A stretch of 64,000 nucleotides of DNA from Leuctra nigra (Eukaryota; Arthropoda; Insecta; Plecoptera; Leuctridae). The DNA is taken from positions 36,051,060 to 36,115,059 of the forward strand of contig OW203768.1 in the NCBI GenBank assembly GCA_934045905.1. Reading direction: 5' to 3'. Shown in pieces: positions 11,281-22,539 of the stretch. Made by a program: the position numbers and the translations under genes. Below the pieces are notes generated by a model, which had not been told where the DNA came from, ran no database searches, and saw only the letters and a program-made list of their open reading frames with translations. Within the stretch, counting starts at the first letter, position 1; every line of letters begins with the position of its first letter.

Positions 11281-13482
11281 GTGACCGATGTGAGAGTTCA
11301 TCGGGGAGCAACTTGTGGCTCGGACCATTTCTTAGTAAGAGCTATTATGCAGTTCACGTTTTACCATCGTCATAGCAGGAGTAACAGTACCAGTCAACAA
11401 CAAGTTAACAACATACAGTGTCCAAAATATAATTTGAACGGCTTTCTGAATGATTCCACCGTATTTCTGTACAAGTTGAGATTAGCAGAATTGATGAGAA
11501 ATGTGCAGGATGGAAACGCAGAAGAGTGTTACAATTTCCTAAAAGATTGCATTCATCAAGCAGCGTTTGAATCATTGGGAGAGATACCTAAGACCAAACC
11601 AAGAGCCTCCAGCCACTATTGGTGGAACGAAGAGCTAGAAGAGATAGTGTCTGAGAAGAGGGCATTGTATCAAAAGTGGTTGGCTACAGGGGATAGGGAA
11701 GATCGACGTGTATATGCCAGATGCAACTATTTAGTGAAAAAAATGGTGAAGAAAGAAAAGAACTCATTCTGGGAAAAGAAGTGTAGTGAGGTAGACCAGC
11801 AGCTTGGAAGCTCAAGATCCAGGGCGGCTTGGAAAACGTTGAAGGCTCTGAGGACAAACACAAGAGAAAAGAGAGTAATTGATCCGATAGGAATGGAAGA
11901 ATGGAGGAGTTATTATGAAGATTTACTTACTGAAGATCGAGGACCCTACAACAATGTGAGTTACGCAATTGAGCCTCTGGAGTCCCAGCATCAAGACATA
12001 ACCACGGAGGATGTGTGTAAAGCCCTAAGATCTGCGAAAAACAACAAGTCAGCAGGCCCAGGAGGTGTATCTATAGAACTAATTAAGAACGCTCCAATAG
12101 CAGTCATTGAAGCCCTTACATCAATATTCAACAAATGTCTTAGAGGAGATGAAGTACCATCCGAGTGGAAGCTGGCATTCATCAGTTCCATATTCAAAAA
12201 AGGAGATAAGACAGTTTGTAGCAATTACAGGGGTATTAGCGTGACAGCGTCTATAGGTAGACTGTATGGGCGCATTCTCAAAGAGAAGATTGAAGATCAA
12301 ATGACGGAGATAGAAGAACAAAGTGGATTTAGGTCTGGACGATCATGCATCGATAATGTGTTTTGTCTGAAGCAATTGACAGAGAAATTAATTGCCTGCG
12401 GAAGTGAAGTACACATGGTTTTCATTGACCTAAAGAAAGCATATGACAGTGTTCCTGTGAATAGACTCTGGGAGGCAATGGAACGGAACGGAGTGGATCA
12501 ACATCACATAAATTTAGTAAAGAAACTTTATGAAAATACTAAAAGCTGTGTCAAGACATCACTAGGATACTCCGACAGTTTTGTCGTCAATAAGGGGCTT
12601 AGACAAGGGTGCTGCTTGTCGCCAACATTGTTTAAGATATATATGAATGTAGTGCTTTCTAATTGGTCGAGGAAGTGTAGTATGATGGGGATCAAATTAG
12701 AGGATGAACATTTGTATACCTTGTTGTTTGCTGACGATCAGGTGGTGCTTGCAGAGGATGAGGAAGATGCAAGTTACATGGTCCGTAAGTTGATTGAAGA
12801 ATACGACGAATGGGGTTTGGAAATAAATCTTCAGAAGACTCAATATATGGTTGTTGGTGGTCAAGGAAACGACATTGAGACTCCAGTTGGTACCATCAAG
12901 GTAACTAAAGAGTACAAATATTTAGGAGTTACGTTGACCGATGACGGTCTTGACGAAAAGGACATATTGAGCAAGATGGGACAAGGAAGAGGAATAACGA
13001 GGCAACTGCATTCGGTACTGTGGAGTAAGGCGGTAAGAAATGAGACGAAAGTCCATATGTTTAAGTCTCTTGTTGAAAGCTGCATTACCTACGGATCCGA
13101 GGTCTGGACAATAAACCGAAGGTTACAACATAGAGTGAATGCAGTTGAAATGGCGTTCTGGAGAAGGTCTTGCGGCATTACTCTTTTTGACCACATTAGA
13201 AATGAGGAGGTAAGAGACAGAATGGGGGTCGAAGCATCACTTACAGAAAGCATAGAAGCAAAACAGCTACTCTGGTATGGCCATATGAGGAGGATGCCAG
13301 AAAAACGATTGCCTGCCAAAATATGGAAGTTTAAACCTAGAAGAAGAAGAAAGAGAGGTCGTCCAAGAAGAATGTGGCTTGATGGCATTGGGGAAGCCTT
13401 GGAGAAAAGAAATCTTCTCGAACAAGATTGCCATAACCGGGAGGTGTGGCGTGCGGGATGCGGAAAACGGCCCGAGCTGTAG
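11281..13482 (+). CDS. RTE-like LINE reverse transcriptase ORF (about 733 codons, no ATG of its own)
   Basis: Open frame continuous with the upstream endonuclease except for one stop. Starts with the end of the APE domain (TCGSDHFLV), then RT: NYRGISVTASIGRLYGRIL (motif 2), QSGFRSGRSCIDN, FIDLKKAYDSV (catalytic Asp about 383), LRQGCCLSPTLF, LLFADDQVVLAEDE (Asp 485/486), WGLEINLQKTQYMVVGG, YKYLGVTL. The tail has RRVNAVEMAFWRR and a basic KPRRRRKRGRPRRMW box typical of RTE/BovB-type proteins. All RT catalytic residues are intact. It copies its own RNA by target-primed reverse transcription in the nucleus. The copy is dead because of the 5' truncation. Confidence 0.88.
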   Translation: MTDVRVHRGATCGSDHFLVRAIMQFTFYHRHSRSNSTSQQQVNNIQCPKYNLNGFLNDSTVFLYKLRLAELMRNVQDGNAEECYNFLKDCIHQAAFESLGEIPKTKPRASSHYWWNEELEEIVSEKRALYQKWLATGDREDRRVYARCNYLVKKMVKKEKNSFWEKKCSEVDQQLGSSRSRAAWKTLKALRTNTREKRVIDPIGMEEWRSYYEDLLTEDRGPYNNVSYAIEPLESQHQDITTEDVCKALRSAKNNKSAGPGGVSIELIKNAPIAVIEALTSIFNKCLRGDEVPSEWKLAFISSIFKKGDKTVCSNYRGISVTASIGRLYGRILKEKIEDQMTEIEEQSGFRSGRSCIDNVFCLKQLTEKLIACGSEVHMVFIDLKKAYDSVPVNRLWEAMERNGVDQHHINLVKKLYENTKSCVKTSLGYSDSFVVNKGLRQGCCLSPTLFKIYMNVVLSNWSRKCSMMGIKLEDEHLYTLLFADDQVVLAEDEEDASYMVRKLIEEYDEWGLEINLQKTQYMVVGGQGNDIETPVGTIKVTKEYKYLGVTLTDDGLDEKDILSKMGQGRGITRQLHSVLWSKAVRNETKVHMFKSLVESCITYGSEVWTINRRLQHRVNAVEMAFWRRSCGITLFDHIRNEEVRDRMGVEASLTESIEAKQLLWYGHMRRMPEKRLPAKIWKFKPRRRRKRGRPRRMWLDGIGEALEKRNLLEQDCHNREVWRAGCGKRPEL

Positions 13483-14248
13483 AGAATCCGCTAAATATAT
13501 ATATATATATATACCTGGGACCACTCATATGATAAAAGTGTGTGTACTTACACAATATTAGACGATCTATTGAACGGTCATATCAGATTCATACGTTTGA
13601 AAGTTTCTGCTCTAACTACCTTGGAACTATAAAGAGTCGAAGTAGCCGTGATCAACATTTTCGAGAAATTTGACAGATTACACGCAAAATGTCAGTAAAA
13701 TGTCAATAACTTTTAGATTTAAACACAGATAAGTCTGAAAATTGTCAAAAATACAGATAATGTTGGTCCCAATGACCATGCAAAGTTTTAAGTTGATCGG
13801 TCATACGGTTCTAGTTTAAATTTCAAAAATCATATGAAAGATTTTTTTAAATTTTAACCAATGGGAGGATTTGGCTGAAACTTTGTATGATTGGGTAAAA
13901 TGTTAGTGGTAATAACTTGTCAAAATTTCAAAGTGATAAAACAAACCAATCGAAAGATAATTTTTTTAAAATTTGAACCAATCACGGGATCCCATTCAAA
14001 AACGATCCCAGGGACCGCATAGAGTACGTTAGTATGTGTACAAAATTTCAGATTGATTGCTTGAGCAGTTTGACCTGGGGTGTGACCACAAAAAAAAAAA
14101 AAAAAAAAAAAAAACACACAGAGAAAGTGCCATAAGAGTACCGTGGTGACGCTCGCTCAATAAAATATTCCCACCCCTTGATTAATTATGAGGGTGTAAT
14201 AATGAAAAGATATTATTTTGTACTATAGGTATATCGTGCATTTAGTGA

Positions 14249-15179
14249 CTAGGAAAACGCTCTGTGAAACGCGTTGATGAGCGAGCACGGATACGCGCAA
14301 CACCTCGAACCGAAATTCTGCGTCTATCGATAATATTACTAGGAAAACGCTCTGTGAAACGCGTTGATGAGCGAGCACGGATACGCGCAAACACCTCAAA
14401 CCGAAATTGTGTCTATAGAAAATATCATTAAAAGCCAATAATTCTTGAATTTCGTCAGACTCAAGTATAACAATCTCAAAATATTCCTAAAACATTAATC
14501 CCAATAATCATGCAAAGCTTGAACCTTTTGAACCTTTCTGATTGAACTGTTCCTCGTTAATATTCAAAAATCACAGTATCTCTTTAAAAAAATATACCTG
14601 GGACCACTCATGATAATATTAGTGTGTGTTCTTTCACAATATTAGATCGATCTGTTGAATGGTCATATCAGTTTCAGACGTTTGAAAGTTTCTACTTTAA
14701 CTACCTTAGAACTATAAAGAGTCGAAGTAGCCGTGATCAAGATTTTCGAGAAATTTGACAGCCATAGCCAACACACAAAATGTCCGTAAAACGTCAATAA
14801 CTTTTAAATTTAAACACAGATTAGTCTGAAAATTGTCAAAGCTACAGATAATGTTGGTTCTAATGACCATGCAAAGTTTTAAGTTGATCGGTCAATCGGT
14901 TCTAGTTTAAATTTCAAAAATCACAGGAAAAATTGTTTCAAATTTGAACCAATGGGAGGATTTGGCTGAAACTTTTTATGATTGGGTACAATGTTGGTTG
15001 AAATGACTTGTCAAAATTTCAAATTGATCGGAACAACCAATCAAAAGATATTTTTCTTAAAATTTGAACCAATCACGGGATGCCGTTCAAAAACGATCCC
15101 AGGGACCTCATAGATTACGTTAGTATGTGTACAAAATTTCAGATCGATTGCTTGAGCAATTTGACCTGGGCTGTGACCA

Positions 15180-15218
<39 letters not shown>

Positions 15219-15263
15219 AGAGAAAGTGTCATAAGAGTACCGTGGTGGGTGACGCTCGCTCAA
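14249..15263 (-). mobile_element. Non-autonomous Helitron with a duplicated 3' terminus
   Basis: 5' end TTGAGCGAGCG at 15263 and 3' CCTAG at 14249; flanks TTTAGTGA | TAAAAGCACC are contiguous in the other arm (about 15803-15825), another exact A|T empty site. A second complete 3' terminus occurs internally at 14339, so about 90 bp of terminal sequence is present twice. Confidence 0.88.
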
Positions 15264-17145
15264 TAAAAGCACCAAACTTGTCTAACTTGTACAAAATTAT
15301 AAACTATTCTATATGACCCTAGGAGGCCAGAAAATCACCTCCCATTTTGGGGTGGTGGGGGTGCAAAGTTTTAGGTTTGACCAAATGAAAACATTTTATT
15401 GTAGGTGAATGGATGCAGATAATAAAATGATTCCAACGGCGAAAGACTGCCGATAGTCCCAGTATATGGCGAAATATATGATATTTTAAACTTTTGAACA
15501 TGGTGTCCATAATCGTGACCCTTGACCTAAAATTTGATATCCTCCAAAATTATAGGTCACGATTATGTACACCCATGATTAAAAGTTGGATGTGCAATAT
15601 ATTTTATTATGGGACTATCGGTCATCTTTTGCTGTTGGAATCATTCTATATCCATTCACCTACAATTCAATATTTTTATTTGGTCAAACCTAAAACTTTG
15701 CACCCCCACCACCCCAAAATGGGAGGTGATTTTCTGGCCTCCTAGATTCATATAGAATAGTTTATATTTTGTACAAGTTAGACAAGTTTGGTGCTTTTAT
15801 CACTAAATGCACGATATTTAGTACAAAATAATTTCTTTTCATTATAACACCCTCATAATTAATCAAGGGGTGGGAATATTTTATATCTCTGTGTGCCTAT
15901 TTAACTATATTGTACTACTATAATTAAAACGTTTTTATTTTACTATTTTTAAATTCATCTATACTCTTGTACCGATAAAATTAAAAATATTGCAAATTTA
16001 CATCCCCTAACTGCTCAGAGGGCGTACTCCTAACTTCTTAAGTATAATCAAAACATTAAACAAATGTCATATTATGAATCTAAATAATCATTTCTATCGA
16101 TTGATTGCTCAGTACTTGAAATCGCATCATAAAGGTGGAAGTTAGTAAATTTATTAGGGTAAGGGTGAATTATTTGCACCCCCTTACTAATTTTGGTCAA
16201 AATTATGTTTTTATATATTATTTGGACCTAGATACTATCCAAATTGGCAATAAATATTTGTATAATTAATTGGAATCATTATTTAAATTAAATCATCCCT
16301 TTAACTTTAAGCCCTTGTCATCCCTAACAGGGGTAGGTCATTCCAAATATAAAACAAATATCATAGCATGGATCTATGTAATTTTATCTATCGATAGAGT
16401 GCTCATAACATGAAATCACTCGATAGTTGTGAAAGATAGTTAATATGAAGCAAAGGGTAAAAGTTATTGCATCCCCTTACATTTTTTGGTCATTTTTAAA
16501 TTTGTTATATATCATTTGGAGCATGTTACAATTTAGGGCGATGTTAAGTGGTATTAATATTTGTATTATTCATTGGAATTAACATTTTTAAAAAAGCATC
16601 CCTCGAACTTTGATTTTTGCCACCCCCTAACGGAGGTCGGGCGTTTGAAATATTGAATCTATGAATGTATTCATGTAATTGAATACATGAATCTATGTAA
16701 TTTCATCTATCGATTGAGAGCTCAAAACTTGAAATCGCTCCATAATTGTGGAAGATAGTAATTATAAGGCAGAGGGTAACTTTTACCACTCCCTTACAAA
16801 TTTTGGGCAATATCAGATTTTTTATATATTATTTGAACTTTTTTACAATTTATCGCATTGTAAGTGGCATCATATATTTGTACACTGCATCGGAATTAAT
16901 ATTTATACGTAATTATCCCCAAAACTTTGCACCCCCAACATCCCCAAACGGGGGCTGATATTTCAGGCCTCTTCGGGTCATATCGAATAGTTTATTTTTC
17001 TGTACAAGTGTGCCAATTTTGGTGATTTCATCACTAAATGCACGATTGTGTCATGAAAATGAGCTAATTAGCTCCACTATTTATTTTATGTTATGTACCT
17101 ACCAATGATCAACTAAAATCAAACTTATACTACTAATATTCAAAT

Positions 17146-17392
17146 AAAATATAAAACTATTAGACTTTTCACTTTTCACAAACTATAATTTATATTATTT
17201 TTTTGACTCATCAATTGTATTTTTTCTTCTGTTTTCTCTTTATATTTTGCTGTTTACTTGTTTAGTTTCATCCTGAAGAAACATTGATATTGAATATTGA
17301 ATATTGACATTGATATTGATATTGAATATTGATACGAAATATTGATTGACAATAAAATAATAGTTTGTGAAAAGTCTAATAGTTTTATTTCA
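17146..17392. mobile_element. Small MITE-like inverted-repeat element
   Basis: AATAAAACTATTAGACTTTTCAC-like left end (from about 17146) and its complement GTGAAAAGTCTAATAG...TTTATT at about 17365-17390. The interior has a (ATTGATATTGAAT)-type simple repeat at 17285-17345. Confidence 0.5.
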
Positions 17393-19680
17393 ATAAACAT
17401 CCAAACTTAATAAGGGGAAGATAGCATCTTATACTAAAAATTATTAACAGTGAATTTATATCGCTCTGAAGGCCTTAAAGGAGAACAAAATAAGTTTAGT
17501 GATATTTCAGTGTCAGAATGTTGTATGTGTTCATATAACATAGACATGCTTGTTGGTTATGAAAAAAAATCGGAACACACCTTGGCAGACGTTCTTGCGC
17601 AACGCTACGAGAACGATGACGTCACTGGGGCGTCGCAAGTGTGGCTATGCATTGGTTATATGGGTGCCGCGTGAGTTCGTATGCATGCATGCAAGTCAGT
17701 CTATATTCATTCATGCACTAACTTATGATGTACAATGCAATTTAAAGATCAAATAATAGTATCATACTATTTCATAATGCCAAAGTGTTTGTTTACAGCT
17801 GTAATAGTAAGGAAAAGGCATGCATGCCTTTGCCGCGAACACCGATTCCCTAATAGAAAGAAAGCGCCGAAACGATTCACTGTTTTGAAAGCTAAATCCA
17901 AAGCTCATTCAAAGCTTCCTTCGTCTCAAAGTATTAGTGTTATACAAACTGATTGATCATATGATATAAATGATTAAATTATCACGTTCACATAGATGGG
18001 TTTATAGATACGCATTCTATTATACCGTCTTACCTCATCAATTGTCTCACTTTCCCGACGACACAAACATTCACTCAACAAACACTCATAATCACTCGAC
18101 ATTGGTTGCGTTATTTTAGTTTCATTATTCCATCTTCAGAATGTTTTACGAGTTAAACTATAAAAATGCTCGTAGTAATAAATTTAGATGAGATCATTAT
18201 ACACTTGAGAAACTTGCATGCGTAGCTCTCAGGAATTTGACGCCTCACCCAAGCAATGCACCCAAGAGGCCCTGATATGTTTATGAGTTGTAGGCGTAAG
18301 TTTTTTCGTCATATGAAAATCAGTCGAGTTCCTGCAGTCACCGAGTCAGGATGTGAAGAAAGTGTAATTCAAATATATAATATTAGTATAATTCGATTTA
18401 ATAATGACTCAGTGTTCGTTTTAGGGTTTTAATAATACAGAAAATTAAGTGCCTCGGGTATCATACCGCAACCCAAATAAAAATAGATCACCTCTACTAT
18501 CGGAAAGTGAACGCAAGATTTGGATGTTTAGTTTAGACTGGACCCAGAAAAAGAAGCATCAGATAGTGAGGATTCCAAACCGACAGTGAAAATGACAGTG
18601 ACAGTGATAACTACTAGACATTTATTTTATTTTGTATTTTGGTGCTATTTGTCCACCCTGTTATTGACTGTGCCGTGAATGTGGGGCTCTCGTTGTAAAA
18701 ACTGAGAGGTGGAGTCGAGGGGGCTATGCTAGGGGTGACGACCACGTGTGAAGCAGGTCATAAATTACACTGGCAATCTCAGACTATGAAGGGCAATCAA
18801 CCCAAAGGCATTTGTTTTTCACGCACTACTTTTGATCAACAAATTAAAATGTATTTTCAAAACGAACTTGAAAATGTGTGGATGGAACAGAAACAGTAAG
18901 TACAGTACCTACTTGCAAAATAATTAAAATAATAAAAAGGGGTTTTTAGTGACACAATCAAATTGCCGTCTAACCGTACCAATGTTTCACTTTCCTGAGA
19001 ACACAAACATTCAAAATCACTCGGCATTGGTTTGCACATTCCACGTTTACACCATAAATTATTATATCTTTTCGTCCCGAATATAATCTGAACAGTGATA
19101 TCGTTCTCGTCCACTAAAACAACACTGTCTAGATCAGTCTATGCATATTCTGGTTCAAACTGATGCGGTAATATAGTTGTCTCTACTCATTATCCTATTG
19201 TATAGTGAACGATTCACAGCAAGAATAATGCAGTTAGCGTATTAGAAATTAGTTCACAAAATAAATGCACAATATTAGACACAGAAGTGTTTCTACGTCT
19301 CGTGTTGGACACGAACTGCATGTGTGTTGCGTAAAGAACAGATGAGTGTCACACTTGATTTTGTTTATAGCCATGTGCTCGGCCGCGCTGCGACTCATGA
19401 CTCAGAACACATGGCCGCGCACCACGTACGTCACGCATGAGATGAATATTCGTTGCGCGCTACATGAAATAAATCATAAAAAAATCAGGAATTTTTTTAA
19501 AAATATGCGGTTTTCACTAAAATTCATAGAAATAAATATTACATTGCATACTTCTCGTATTTAACGTATTTTGTTCTCCTTTAATTACAAGGATCGATTA
19601 CTTGCATCAAGTCATGACTCATGAGTCAGATCTTTGTAATCCATTTTAAGACAGGAGATTGAGAATTTATTCCATGTACA
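17393..19680. other. No gene recognised
   Basis: Only short frames without similarity or splice support. A pair of direct repeats (TTTC(A)CTTTCC...ACACAAACATTC...ATCACTCG(A/G)CATTGGTT) lies at 18050-18115 and 18972-19035. A CG-richer patch at 19375-19440 has GACTCATGACTC palindromes but no assignable role. Confidence 0.5.
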
Positions 19681-19683
19681 TCT

Positions 19684-19689
19684 TTTATT
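19684..19689 (-). promoter_or_regulatory. Poly(A) signal AATAAA for the LRR gene
   Basis: AATAAA on the minus strand, 120 bp downstream of the LRR stop codon, in an A/T-rich context. Suitable position for 3' end formation; inferred from spacing only. Confidence 0.5.
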
Positions 19690-19808
19690 TATATAAAATA
19701 TAATTGTAGCATAAAAGGTTTAACAAATTATTTCGTTGATCTTACTGTAACGATTGGAAAAATGTTTACCATTCATTTCAGTTGTGCTAAATGTTCAGGA
19801 CATACAAT

Positions 19809-21236
19809 TTAGCCATATGAGAGAGTTGCGTCTAAATTAAGTAACTTCATTTGTGCCTTAAAATTTTGGCAATAGATCATCCCTTCTTCGTTTAATCCGT
19901 CAATCATAAAACTTGTTAGGTTCGGGCAAGACTCGTATGTCCGTTTTACAAGTGCCGACGTAAAGCTTGCTTCAGGGAAATCGAGAGTCAGTTGCCTCAA
20001 CTGTCTCATTCGATGACCATGGTAGACGAACAGTTGAAGCAATGCTGGTTCTATTTCTTGAAAGTGTTCTTCCGATTCCCCAAAGCTCTCCATGGACAAC
20101 GATGTCAGTTGCTCAGCATCTTCCACGCAACGTCGAACCAGATGCACTAGTACGGTTACGTGCTCAGACTCACTAAAGAGTTTCAATTCTTCGAGTTTCT
20201 TGAATGATATCGGGATTCTGGGGTTCCCTGCTTGTACGTTTGGTGTCCAGTCAAATGTAAGTTCAAGTTTTGTTAAATGTTGACAGTTTTCACTCAAAAC
20301 CTGCAAAATTTCCTCTGGATTTTTTGTTCCCGTTTGAGTAATTTTGAGATATTTTATGTACATTCCTTTACAAGCCAGATACTCATTGAAACCAACTACA
20401 TCATTATTATATTTTAAAGTCAGACTTGATAATCTCAAACGGCTTGCAGAAAGTAACGGAAATATCTCTGGAGCAATGTTTAAACGTGAAACCAATTGTA
20501 GATCTTGTAGATAAGGGCAATGTTCAATGATTATTTCCAAAATATGCGGTATAACAAAATCAAGCGATAAATTCTTGAGTTGAAGTGTTTGATTGTTGTC
20601 AAGAGATGCTAGAGCTTCTAGGATGATTCCATTTCCAGCATGATTGAGCTTTTGCAGTTTAGAGCAAGATCGAAACACAGACTCATACGTTTCAGATGAT
20701 TGACTTGTGAACTTCATAATTTGTAGCTCCGGGCAACATTGACTAAAAGCAAGAGTGATTTCGTCGCAGTGAACACCTTGCATATCGACATTAACCAGCT
20801 TGGACAGGTTCGGTATTTGTTGTAACCAGAAATTAATATGACTTTGATTTTGCAACATTCTCATTCCTCTATTATTCTGAGTCTCCCAATTGGCATCCAC
20901 CCAACCTTCTGCATTGTAGTACATGTACCGAGCTATAGTTATCTTCTTCAACTGAACATTTTCATAAATGAAGATTGCATACAGGATTCTCTCATCAGAC
21001 ATCGTATGATTCTTGATGACAGCATAAAACAAATCTTCCCAGATTGAGACAACTACGTTTTCTCGGAGGAATTGTTGCACATGTTGGACGGTTTCTTTGC
21101 AACCGTTGATGTCATAGTGTAAGGCTAGCCAGGAAGGGTAAAGTCTCTCAATGTTTTTGCCTGCTCTCTGAATAATCTTACTAGTAGCTTGTAGAGAAAG
21201 GGAAGAGAGTGTTTGCGCTGGCTTGTGAGGAGGCAT
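19809..21236 (-). CDS. Leucine-rich-repeat protein, 475 aa, single exon
   Basis: Intact ATG-to-stop frame. After a divergent N-terminal 150 residues (helical, with an IWEDLFYAVIKNH stretch that could be a degenerate adaptor region) come irregular LRR units: LSKLVNVDMQG, LQKLNHAGNG, LQDLQLVSRLN, LSSLTLKYNN, LTKLELTFDW, LEELKLFSES, LTSLSMESF, LRQLTLDF, LTSFMIDGL. The pattern fits cytosolic FBXL-like LRR folds that bind proteins, but no clear F-box is seen, so the role is unknown. There is no signal peptide or membrane segment. The single exon, with an AATAAA about 120 bp downstream on the same strand, suggests an intronless or retrocopied gene. It lies on the same strand as BLM, 3 kb beyond its last visible exon. 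Confidence 0.82.
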   Translation of the reverse strand: MPPHKPAQTLSSLSLQATSKIIQRAGKNIERLYPSWLALHYDINGCKETVQHVQQFLRENVVVSIWEDLFYAVIKNHTMSDERILYAIFIYENVQLKKITIARYMYYNAEGWVDANWETQNNRGMRMLQNQSHINFWLQQIPNLSKLVNVDMQGVHCDEITLAFSQCCPELQIMKFTSQSSETYESVFRSCSKLQKLNHAGNGIILEALASLDNNQTLQLKNLSLDFVIPHILEIIIEHCPYLQDLQLVSRLNIAPEIFPLLSASRLRLSSLTLKYNNDVVGFNEYLACKGMYIKYLKITQTGTKNPEEILQVLSENCQHLTKLELTFDWTPNVQAGNPRIPISFKKLEELKLFSESEHVTVLVHLVRRCVEDAEQLTSLSMESFGESEEHFQEIEPALLQLFVYHGHRMRQLRQLTLDFPEASFTSALVKRTYESCPNLTSFMIDGLNEEGMIYCQNFKAQMKLLNLDATLSYG

Positions 21237-21558
21237 TGTAGAGGGATGTCAAATATTGGGAAGTATTCCCATAATTAACTTGACATTTTTGAAGATGTTT
21301 CTTGACTATTGACATAGGGAACAAAATCACTGTCAGTCAGGGAGGCACTGGAACAATCCAAGGTCTTTGGAAAAATGATGAACTGCTGTCAGCTGCTGAG
21401 TGACACTCTTCATCTTCATTTTCTTCTTCTCTATTTCTATGTCAGTATAAGTGTCGTTACACTCTCTCTTCCTCGCCTAATTGATATAGTCTATAGGTAT
21501 GTTACTGCGAGGTTCACCAATGTAAATGACAGATTTGTAACATGTGCCATTATTAGGT

Positions 21559-22243
21559 CTATTCGACACTAAAAGTTGCAAAACGCCACCTAGCGGAAAA
21601 AGTTAACATCTATTCGACACTAAAAGTACCTAGAGAGTGCGCTAGTAAATATAAGATGGACGCTCACGCGAGTACAATCCCAGCGCATGCGTACTTGCAA
21701 CATACAAGTCACTTAGATGTCAATCGTAACGAGTTCAGTAAAAAGTTATAAATACATCGCGAAATAACAGAAATTGATGCTTACCTCAGTGTCAACAATC
21801 AAATACAATTGGCATATTTCATTACAGCACACATTCATTCAAATTCTTGTGAAAACGAGTTGTCTATTCACCAAAAGCAGCATTTGACAGATTGCAGTTG
21901 TTTGAACGATGCGTCAAGAAAAATGTGTGTTCAGAAGGCCGTGAGAAAAACAATTTGCATCTGTCAAATGGTGATTTTTGGTGAATAGACAACTCGTTTT
22001 CACAAGAATTTGAATGAATGTGTGCTGTAATGAAATATGCCTATTGTATTTGATTGTTGACACTAAGGTATTCATCAATTTCTGTTATTTTGCTTTGTAA
22101 TTATAACTTTTACTGAACTCGTTACGATTGACATCTAAGTGACTTGCCTGAACGCATGCGCATGTGCATGTGCACAAGTACTCGTGGTATAGATGCTAAC
22201 TTTTTCCGCTAGGTGGCGTTTTGCAACTTTTAGTGTCGAATAG
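21559..22243. mobile_element. MITE-like palindrome, TIR CTATTCGACACTAAAAGTTG
   Basis: About 50-bp terminal inverted repeats (through GCAAAACGCCACCTAGCGG), with further inverted repeats inside (AAGTCACTTAGATGTCAATC at about 21706 and its complement at about 22120). No ORF. Confidence 0.7.
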
Positions 22244-22539
22244 GCATCCTGCGTGAGAAAAGGTTGCCATAGTAACCTATATAAAAAGGTATAGGGAGTA
22301 AACAAATCTGACAGCGGCAATCCAAAGTTCATATTTAGAGTGATTATTTATGAAAGAAAGAATATTTAAGTAAGTACATAGTAAATAATGATACGAAATA
22401 TATATTCTTACACATTTTTAAGTTAAATATTCATCTGAGAAATATTATTTATCTATTATTTATAGCTTTGACACATTTCCCCTACCAGAGCAGCCTACAT
22501 TTTTCTACCTTTGTGACGTCTTGAGCAGGATTCCTATAC

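Larger units (their letters stand above)
11033..13508 (+). mobile_element. RTE-like LINE, 5'-truncated, inside a Helitron
   Basis: Flanked by ATATACCTGGG at 11022-11032 and again at 13509-13519 (target duplication), with a (TA)n tail just before the second copy. It begins inside the endonuclease (GDLNGRVG) and runs through RT to a GRPRRMW-type basic C-terminus. RTE placement is inferred from the compact ORF, the LRQGCCLSPTLF motif and the (TA)n tail. Confidence 0.85.
10763..14160 (-). mobile_element. Non-autonomous Helitron split by a LINE (11033-13508)
   Basis: Minus orientation, 5' TTGAGCGAGCG at 14160, 3' CCTAG at 10763. Flanks ACACAGAGATA | TAAAATATTCCC are contiguous in the other palindrome arm (about 15865-15895), so the insertion is exactly between A and T with no duplication. 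Without the LINE it is about 920 bp. Confidence 0.88.
8708..17047. mobile_element. Giant palindromic (foldback) element, arms about 1.5 kb, with later insertions
   Basis: The ends are inverted copies (ATCGTGCATTTAGTGATAAA at 8710 and its complement at 17045). The arms can be followed inwards to a centre near 15480 once three Helitrons (9791-10707, 10763-14160, 14249-15263) are removed, giving a core of about 3.0 kb. Arms contain a roughly 300-bp degenerate direct repeat (GTAAGGGGGTGG-type starts at about 8958, 9259, 9555). The terminal sequence recurs inside, near 14230 and 15826, as if one copy sat in the middle of another. No ORF. Confidence 0.75.

Noticed and set aside
17450..17956. Overlapping 68-74-aa ORFs
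   Set aside because: No similarity, no consistent splice sites, ordinary composition; left as unassigned sequence.
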